In this document: in pieces, positions 8,791-14,746 of the stretch
How the letters are laid out: every line of letters starts with the position of its first letter
Position numbering within the stretch: position 1 is the stretch's first letter
NCBI RefSeq assembly: GCF_000188695.1
Contig: NW_004754912.1
Span: 421,352 to 436,097, forward strand
Source of the DNA: Salpingoeca rosetta
Taxonomy: Eukaryota > Opisthokonta > Choanoflagellata > Craspedida > Salpingoecidae
Reading direction: 5' to 3'
DNA length: 14,746 nt
Notes under the pieces: model-generated
Database searches by the model: none
Told to the model about the DNA's origin: nothing
What the model saw: the letters and a program-made list of their open reading frames with translations, nothing else
Program-made: the position numbers and the translations under genes

Positions 8791-9598
8791 TTTTTTGTGT
8801 ATGCACCCTGTCTTCCTTACGTGTCTCGTGTCTTGTGTGTCACTGTCTCGTTTTTCGCAGTGCTTGTCGGGTTCTGCTGCCCTTTTCCGTTGAGCACAAC
8901 CTCATACAATGGTCCACCAGCCAGCCACTGTTTTCAACACATGCGTGTATGTTTGCAATCAACGTGTATTCGACGGAAATGTCAATTTGATGGGAGAACT
9001 ACGTTTGAAAAGCAGCAAGAGAGAGAGGGGGGGGTGCGGCGGGTGCGTGTAGCCTTGGAGAATAAGCAAGAAAATCAACAAGCCACAGGTGGTTGTGACC
9101 ACAACAGGGGCGCCAGCGACTGAAGCATGCCCAACAATAAAACCGGAGGAGGAAGATGTTGCATGCCCGGGAGAGGGGGCAAGCGATGAGATGGGAGGTG
9201 CGCTTGCCTCCGTGCCAGGCACTCAAAACCGTGGGCAATGCAGACAAAGGAGACGAATAGATGGATGGCAACACGCGTTCATGGAGTCGAAGGAACCAGC
9301 CTCAACGGCGCATGGTGGGGAACAAGGTGTAGTCAAAGGGAACGGGGAATAAAGGGAGCTAAGACCGTTCGCATCAACTGTTTGACGCAACTGAGTAGGA
9401 TACTGGGTCGTATGGAAACCGGAAAATGGCGAATGGTGCACAATAGTGCGCGCGCGTGCGTGTGTGGTTGAGAACAGTGTTGCCATCGTTGTGCTTGTTA
9501 TTGAACTGGCAGGAAGGGATCACGAGCAGGAGACTTTCGTGGCAAGGAATAACGGGAGTGGTTTGCGGTTTTCTGCCAGGTTGTCCGGACGATCATTA
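8645..9598. other. Convergent intergenic region between the PTP and CAP genes
   Basis: I see no supportable gene here. It holds the 3' UTRs of both genes, a (GT)n tract at 8754-8788, and AATAAA on the plus strand at 9136-9141 and 9348-9353 as possible poly(A) signals for the PTP gene. On the minus strand only an AATAAT variant overlaps the CAP gene stop. Short open frames in the gap have no recognisable domains or splice support. Confidence 0.6.
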
Positions 9599-10150
9599 TT
9601 AGATGCACTTGCACACCTGAGAAAGGGTAATGAGCAACACACACAAGCGTGAGTCAGTCTGCAGGGCGTGAAGGGGAGAGACACAAGCAGTCGGCACATC
9701 GAAAAGGAGTAGCACCCATTCAACAGCACCACACAAGCGCAGCAGGCATCATCCCCACCTTCTTGCAGGCGTCCACAGACCCGTGCCAGAAGCGTTTTCC
9801 TTGAGATCTGCAATGCTTCTTGCACTGTCGTTTGGGCATGACATCATACTGCGTGGCGCAGCCACAGCGGCACACCTGCCACAAGCGGGAGTAGAGAGGC
9901 GTGTTGCAAGGGACAAAGGGTGTGTGAGCGGGCGGGAGGCAGTGCGGAACAGACAGGTGAAAGAGCTAGCATGCCTGCATGCACGCAGGTTGTCAGACGA
10001 AGACACAGGCAATCACCTGCCCTGGCAAGCGAGACTCACCCCGGTGCAGCCCTTGAAGCGAGGGTGATGCGTCCAGTCAAGGCCTATCGCGCCGCAATGC
10101 TGCTTGCATGTCCAGCGTGACATGAGGGAAGGCAGGCCACCGCACCCTTG
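9599..10150 (-). repeat. Tandem pair of six-cysteine modules at the CAP protein C-terminus
   Basis: Module A starts at CGGLPS in exon 6 and ends at VCRC in exon 7. Module B starts at CATQYD in exon 7 and ends at VCKC in exon 8. Both share CK-x-HC and the six-Cys spacing. In both, a phase-0 intron falls just before the VC[RK]C tail (introns 10039-9876 and 9758-9617). The last exon is only 18 nt and codes for VCKCI and a stop. I do not recognise the module; it is not a normal ShK or EGF pattern. Confidence 0.75.
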
Positions 10151-12800
10151 TGAGGACGAGGTGACCACTGTGCTTGTGCTTGTCTCCGGCTGTGTTGACG
10201 TCATCTCTTCGGAAGATGAGGTCGTCGTGGTCGTGGTCGTGGTCGTGGCAATGGTGGCCGTGGTGGTAGTAGTAGTTGTTGTTGTGGTCGTTGTGGTTGT
10301 CGTGGTTGTGCCAGTTGTGGTTGTGGTTGTGGTTGTCGTGGTTGTCGTAGTTGTTGTGGTTGTGGTTGTTGTGGTTGTTGTGGTTGTGGTTGTGGTTGTG
10401 GTTGTAGGCGGAGTGGTACTTGTCGTCGTCGTCGTCGTCGTGGTCGTCGTAGTGGAATCAACCGTCGCACAGTGTCCAACAATTGCTCGGTCCAAGACAT
10501 AGCCTCCAGCACTTGGCGAGTAGACCTTCGCCGATCCTGTGACGTCATCCACCAACACGGGCGTGGCACCTTGCTTGCGCACGTACGCGTACACAGAGCC
10601 TGAGCATCAACAAGGCAGTCACAAGGCCAACGTGAGACACCTGTCGACAGCATCTGGGCTCAATCAAACACGCACAAGCAAACACGCACGCATGCACAGG
10701 CACAGAAGCAAACCACATTCAATGCCATGTCCTCACACACGTACACACGCACATGCACACCAGTAAATTAAATGACCAACCAACACACCACGCACACATA
10801 CAGACACTCATACGACACGAGTGGTTACCTCTGATGACTGGGCCAAAGTACCAGCCAAGACCGTCGGAGTAGGCGAGCATGTCACCGTTGGAGTAGACGG
10901 GGTAGTCCTGGAATGTGCTCGTGCGGGTGTACTCGCCGTTGATACGAGCAGCAAAGCCGGTGGCACCGCTAATGACTGGCGTGTCACACACATCTGGTAC
11001 ATGGTGTATGTAGTTGGTCGTGATGAGCTCGTCACGTCAATTGCAAACAGACAGGGGTTTGCGATTTCACACTTGACACACGCACACACACACACGCACA
11101 CGCACACACACACACACACACACACAGCACAGCACAACACAACACAACACAACACAAGCATGCAGCTCACCTGCTGGCAATGAAACGACGACGGTGTAAT
11201 AGTCAACGCGGGTGAAGCCGGGCCTGCCTGGAACGGTGAAACCGCGGACAGAGACGGTGTACGTGACGTCGTCAGCTGTGCTCAGCACGTCATCCTGTGG
11301 CATCTCCCAGACGAGCGCAGGGTCAAGCAGCGGCTGGAGCGGCAGCTGCTTGATGGCCAGACGCACCCCATCCCGATGGACAGACACGGTGGTGGAAGAA
11401 AAGTCTGCAAAGGGGATGGTGATGGACCATCGGCGAGATGTCGGGAGCACCTGCTTGGGGAAGAAGCCTGGGGAAGGCCAGGCAACAAACTCGCGCGTGC
11501 TGCTGGCTGGGCCAAGCATGTGCTTGAAGAAGATGGCGTTGCTTGCCATGTGCGCGCCATTCTCGGGGACATCACCAACAGCAACACCGTGGAGGCGCGG
11601 CGAGAGGAACCAGCGGCGGTGGCCAACGCCGGTGTTGATCGCGCCGTAGTCGTCCATGAACGCATCCACTGCTGCCACGCCACCAATGCCAATGGCGATG
11701 TTGGACCACGCTGCTGCCTCACCGGCCTCTGGTGAATGGCAGGCAAAGCCCTCGGTGTTGTAGTGGGCGGTGCGGCCTTCTGCGCTGAACATTAGGGCCG
11801 CTGCTTGCGGGTACACGCTGAGGTCCTCGCGCAGACTAAGTGGGAAGAGGCCAGCCTAGGCGGTGTCAGGTGTGAATACATCAGGGGTGAGTGGGTAAGA
11901 TGGCTTGTTTGGCATGAAAGTGGCCAGCAAAATGAGCTAGGCAATGAGATGCGGATCAAGGGCGTCACACGCGCAAGCACGAGAGCACCTCCGAACGAAC
12001 GTGAGGCTCAACACACCAGCTCGCGGTAAAAGTTGATGCGGTTGACGACGGCCTGTTGGTGCTGGAGTGAGGTGGTGCCGGCCTCACACTCCCGGACGTC
12101 GCCAGTCCACCCAAGACCTGGGACCGGTGTGTCCTTGAACTCCGTCTTGTAGAGCGCAATCACTTCATCGCGGTTGTACGGATCGACCAGGCTTGTTGCT
12201 GAACCTGTGAGCATGATGGTGTACATGTGAGTCGGGACTGTGGCATCATGCCAGGTGGTGATAGCGTTCAGTGTGGGCAAGCCCCCTTGACAGGCAGCAG
12301 AGTAAGTAACATGACACACATACACACACGCACATGCACAGACACACACGTACATACACATACACAAACACATACACAAACACAGACACACAAGTACGCT
12401 CACACGCACATACATACACACATACACGCACGCACATACACGCACATACACACACACACACATACACATACACACACATACACACATGAACCACCAACGC
12501 TTGCTGTTCCGTACGTCTGGCAATCTGCTGGACAGCATCGAAACTTGCAATGTCCTGGTCAAGCGACTGAACATCTACTGCGGGGCTTGGCAGCAACACT
12601 GTTACAGGCGAGTTAAAAGCGCAATCAGCATGAGCGTGTCGGAGCGCCTGGGGGCTCACGAGAGAGAACAAGCGCACACCGACCGCGGCAGAGTGAACGT
12701 GTGAACAAAGGGTTGGCCCACCTTGTGCATTCGCTACCGCCACTGAGCCACACAGGACGAGCAGTGTCAGCAGCAGCTCGGTGGCTGCTGTCATCGTCAT
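9599..12800 (-). CDS. Secreted CAP/SCP-domain protein with Thr-rich linker and two C-terminal six-Cys modules
   Basis: Eight exons on the minus strand: 12800-12722, 12598-12482, 12285-12017, 11855-11171, about 11027-10829, 10599-10040, 9875-9759 and 9616-9599, giving about 680 residues. Exon 1 codes for a signal peptide (MTMTAATELLLTLLVLCGSV, ending ANAQ). The CAP domain runs from NRINFYREL/AGLFPL across the exon 3/4 junction, through HYN, CHSP, SNIAIG and GHRRWFLSP. It is followed by a WPSPGFFPKQ/RWS beta-type extension ending in YYTVVVSLPAG, as in many microbial CAP proteins. Then come a 90-residue unassigned domain (exons 5-6), poly-Thr, and two C-x11-C-x3-C-x(14-15)-C-x3-C-x-C modules. 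CAP proteins are extracellular with varied roles; the function here is unknown. The exon 4/5 junction is the weak point: the phases do not match with the only nearby AG. The exon 2 end (GTATGT donor at 12481) is inferred from phase. Confidence 0.85.
10216..10464 (-). repeat. Poly-Thr coding tract in the CAP gene
   Basis: On the minus strand this is a long run of ACC, ACA and ACG codons broken by PP, G, A and AI residues, lying between the unassigned domain and the six-Cys modules. It is a likely O-glycosylated flexible linker. It uses the same codon-run style as the unrelated PTP gene. Confidence 0.85.
10700..10815 (-). repeat. GT-rich tract (sense) in CAP gene intron 5
   Basis: The intron is 10828-10600, with donor GTAACC and acceptor GCTCAG. 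On the minus strand it is rich in TGTGTG, GTGCGTGTG and GTACGTG units. Confidence 0.7.
11028..11170 (-). repeat. CAP gene intron 4 with GT repeat (sense)
   Basis: The donor is CAG/GTGAGC at 11170. A GTGTT run is followed by (GT)n with GCGT interruptions over about 11127-11077 on the minus strand. The only AG before the coding part of exon 5 is at 11029-11028, and it leaves the frame one base out. Confidence 0.75.
12286..12481 (-). repeat. CAP gene intron 2 filled with GT/GTAT repeats (sense)
   Basis: The donor is GTATGTG at 12481 and the acceptor CTGTCAAG ends at 12286. From 12481 to about 12312 the minus strand is almost entirely GTGTGT, GTATGT and GTGCGT units, so the repeat runs straight out of the donor site. 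Confidence 0.8.
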
Positions 12801-13269
12801 CGCTTTTGTTCAAGGAGCGAGAAGGGGAAGCAGCAGCAACGGCAGAAAGCAGACGGTGAAGGGAAAATGAAGCCAATCGCGTTGAGGGCGGCACCAACAA
12901 CAACACCCCACCAACAGCAGCAGCAAAATCAGCAACAACAAGAGTGCAGGTTGTTTTTTGGATGGGGAGACAGCAGCGATGAAAATCAGTGAACAGCGCG
13001 AGGAATAAGGTGTGGGAAGCAAGCCAGGCGAAGGCGGCTTTGTTTTTGTTTGTGTTGTTGTTGTTCTGCTGTTCTCGAAACAAAATTTGACACGAACCAG
13101 CGTGAAGTCCGCCGCGCCGCGCGTGCACCCTTGCTTGCTGTTGTTGCTGTTGTATGTTGTTGTTGTTGTTGCTCCCGAGTGGGTGCAGTTGTGTGGGTTC
13201 TGCTCCTTTAAGCTTGCGTACGTTTTTTTTTTTCTGTTTGGACTTCTAATTCCCGCGCTTTCGCCTTGA

Positions 13270-13277
13270 TGACGTCA
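13270..13277. promoter_or_regulatory. CRE-type palindrome TGACGTCA
   Basis: A perfect 8-bp ATF/CREB-class consensus lies near the middle of the divergent region, about 470 bp from the CAP start and 400 bp from the chromo-barrel start. Function is inferred from the motif and position only. Confidence 0.4.
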
Positions 13278-13311
13278 CCACGCGCTCGTGCAGAGCGAAA
13301 GTTGTTTCCAA

Positions 13312-13321
13312 ATTGGCCAAT
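13312..13321. promoter_or_regulatory. Palindromic CCAAT box ATTGGCCAAT
   Basis: A perfect 10-bp palindrome gives a CCAAT box (NF-Y class consensus) on each strand. It lies 35 bp from the CRE palindrome and about 45 bp before a TATA-like stretch, a typical core-promoter arrangement. Confidence 0.45.
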
Positions 13322-13355
13322 AAGCTCGTGCCAACCGCACCACAAGCAAGCAAGG

Positions 13356-13365
13356 ATATATTATT
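13356..13365 (+). promoter_or_regulatory. TATA-like stretch (atatattatt)
   Basis: An AT-only run in otherwise GC-rich sequence, placed about 45 bp downstream of the CCAAT palindrome and 315 bp upstream of the chromo-barrel ATG. A long 5' UTR or a 5' UTR intron would be needed if it directs that gene. Confidence 0.3.
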
Positions 13366-13679
13366 TTTGCTGTTGGCGCCTCCCACTACAGAACATCGTG
13401 TCGGGTACACAAGAGCGGACTGCGTGACTGGCTGGTTGTGAGACATGATGTGTGGGCGCGCGTGGAACGCTTGATGGAGTGTGTGTGGATGACAGGTGGC
13501 ATGGCATGATCAAAGCCCCCTCTACTCACCATGGCAAGAGTGGGATGAGTGAACCGTGTGTGACATACACTTCACGTCACAGCACTGCTTGACTCGCTTT
13601 CAATTTTCCTCCTCACACAGACACGTCACAGGCGTTTGGCGGGAAGCTTGAAGCAAAGTCAGTGAAGCAACCGAGCGCC

Positions 13680-14696
13680 ATGAGCTTTGCTTACGAGATC
13701 AACGACAAAGTGTTTGCCGAGTATGGCGGACACCTCTACGAAGCCAAGGTATGTTGTGCGGTGTGGAAGGGGGAGGGGAAAGGAAAAGGGTGGCTCAGAG
13801 CGTGCGCGCGTGTGCGTGTGCGTGTGCGTGTGCGTGTGCGTGTGCGTGTGCGCGTGCGTGTGCGTGTGCGCGTGCGTGTGCGTGTGTGTGTGCGCGTGCG
13901 TGTGCGTGTGTGCGTGCGTGTGCTTGTGTGCTTGTGTGCGCACGCATGCTGTGTGTGTGTGCTTTTGTTTGTGTGTGCGTGCGCGCGTGTGTGTGATGAC
14001 GGCTCATGGCCACGCTCACTCCCTCAACCTCACTCGCGATGTCTCCCCTGTTCCTTTCATCAGTGCGTGAAGCGCAGGATGAAGGACGGCATCCCACAGT
14101 ATTACCTCAAGTACTTTGGATTTGGCAAGCGGTGAGCCCATGTGACACGATGCTCATTGTTGAATGGAGTTGCGGCTTTCGTTCTTGCTTGATCCAGTTA
14201 TACTCTTCACCGCTTACACGAGGCGCATGCACACACGCGCGCATGCACGAATGGTGCCCAAGCAGCAACAACCGGTGGCAGCCGGAGAAGGATCTGTATC
14301 CTTACAATGAGGAGAACAGAGAGGTGATGCTTGACAGAAGGTGAGCGACCGCCCCAAACAAGACGTCATTGTTTGTGTCGTGTGTGTGTGCAGGTGTGGG
14401 TGCGCGTGTGCTCGGGTGCGTGTGTGCGTGTATGCGTGTGTGTGTGTGTGTAGGTGTATGCGTCCAGGGTTCAGCTTTACCCTCTATGCAAGGATCGTGC
14501 TTGAAGAGCGCGTGTGCACTGTCGCTGTCACGTACACACGCACCCGAGCACACGCATGCTCACCTCCTTTCATGTTGATTGTCACAGAGAGGCTGCACGT
14601 CGACTTGAAGAGGAGCAGAAACAGGCAAAGGCGCGAAAGCGTGCATCGACCTCAAGCGCAAGCCCATCCGGCGGTGCACAACGTTCGTACTCATGA
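13680..14696 (+). CDS. MRG15/Eaf3-like chromo-barrel domain protein (short)
   Basis: Exons: 13680-13748, 14064-14131, 14266-14340 and 14588-14696. All are GT-AG with matching phases (0, 2, 2), giving 106 residues. The start ATG is followed by FAYEINDKVFAEYGGHLYEAK, then CVKRRMKDGIPQYYLKYFGF, a W-containing strand (RWQPEKDLYPYNEEN) and a basic, charged helix (EAARRLEEEQKQAKARKR). The order and spacing match the chromo barrel of MRG15/Eaf3, which reads methylated histone H3 (K36me) in Tip60/NuA4-type acetyltransferase and Sin3/Rpd3S deacetylase complexes. The LYEAK Tyr, the KYFGF Tyr and a later Trp are kept; the usual GW is GF. No MRG domain follows before the stop at 14694-14696. A splice out of exon 4 into sequence past the window cannot be excluded. 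Confidence 0.75.
13798..13997 (+). repeat. GTGCGT microsatellite in chromo-barrel gene intron 1
   Basis: The intron is 13749-14063, with donor GTATGT and acceptor CATCAG. It contains a long (GTGTGC)n array with GCGC interruptions on the sense strand. The alternating purine-pyrimidine sequence with many GC steps is a strong Z-DNA candidate. Confidence 0.9.
14376..14464 (+). repeat. GT microsatellite in chromo-barrel gene intron 3
   Basis: The intron is 14341-14587, with donor GTGAGC and acceptor GTCACAG. Its first half is (GT)n with GCGT and GTAT interruptions on the sense strand. Intron 2 (14132-14265) has no comparable tract. Confidence 0.8.
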
Positions 14697-14746
14697 CTGC
14701 TGCTTGGTAGTTAGTCGGTGGGCTGGAAGTGTGAAGCAGCGTGGTT

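Larger units (their letters stand above)
12801..13679. promoter_or_regulatory. Divergent intergenic region between the CAP and chromo-barrel genes
   Basis: This 879-bp stretch separates two start codons pointing apart. It holds low-complexity (ttg)n around 13136-13170 and a T-run near 13221. It also has a perfect CRE palindrome (13270-13277), a palindromic CCAAT box (13312-13321) and a TATA-like sequence (13356-13365). No convincing gene is seen in it. It may act as a bidirectional promoter plus 5' UTRs (inference). Confidence 0.5.

Noticed and set aside
8999..9274. Short open frames in the convergent gap as extra genes
   Set aside because: Compositionally ordinary, no recognisable domain, no credible splice pattern, and no signal sequence worth reporting.
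9599..10150. ShK toxin or EGF domain at the CAP protein C-terminus
   Set aside because: The C-x11-C-x3-C-x(14-15)-C-x3-C-x-C spacing fits neither family; kept as an unassigned module.
13246..13446. A 66-codon minus-strand frame over the divergent promoter
   Set aside because: It overlaps the CCAAT and CRE motifs and has no domain; a random open frame is more likely.
13400..13679. tRNA or small nuclear RNA gene upstream of the chromo-barrel gene
   Set aside because: No A/B box pair, cloverleaf, or known snRNA core sequence could be recognised by eye.

Overview
The window is nuclear DNA of an intron-containing protist, most likely a choanoflagellate of the Salpingoeca/Monosiga type. This is inferred from GC-rich coding sequence, short GT-AG introns (about 120-460 bp) full of TG-type microsatellites, and a receptor tyrosine phosphatase with metazoan-like modules in an unusual combination. 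No bacterial operon structure, mobile element, tRNA, rRNA or CRISPR array was seen.

Three genes can be built exon by exon. (1) Plus strand, from the left edge to 8644: a giant, 5'-partial receptor protein tyrosine phosphatase. Its ectodomain lies in one intronless exon of at least 6.4 kb. It holds three near-identical 630-bp cysteine-rich repeats separated by poly-threonine spacers, 7 then 28 short TNFR-like cysteine repeats, and between those two arrays an unassigned SEA-like block. Each short-repeat array is preceded by a poly-Thr tract and a five-arginine motif. One transmembrane helix follows, then a CAP-Gly domain and a single, apparently active PTP domain split over four small exons. 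(2) Minus strand, 12800 down to 9599: a secreted CAP/SCP-domain protein in eight exons, with a signal peptide, an unassigned 90-residue domain, a poly-Thr linker and two copies of a six-cysteine module at the C-terminus. (3) Plus strand, 13680-14696: a small four-exon protein with an MRG15/Eaf3-like chromo-barrel domain.

Genes 1 and 2 converge on a 954-bp gap (8645-9598) with a TG microsatellite and possible poly(A) signals. Genes 2 and 3 diverge from an 879-bp region (12801-13679) with a perfect CRE palindrome, a palindromic CCAAT box and a TATA-like stretch. Bases 1 to about 340 look like a poor-quality contig edge inside the repeat array: the first repeat copy carries several one- and two-base insertions relative to copies 2 and 3. 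The true N-terminus of gene 1 is therefore missing.

The genes share no evident pathway. Genes 1 and 2 both make surface or secreted proteins with Thr-rich, mucin-like linkers; gene 3 is a likely chromatin reader. The most interesting signals are the CAP-Gly/PTP receptor architecture, the 1650-bp higher-order repeat in its ectodomain, the duplicated six-Cys module with a conserved intron position in gene 2, and the strong sense-strand bias of GT repeats in introns of all three genes.
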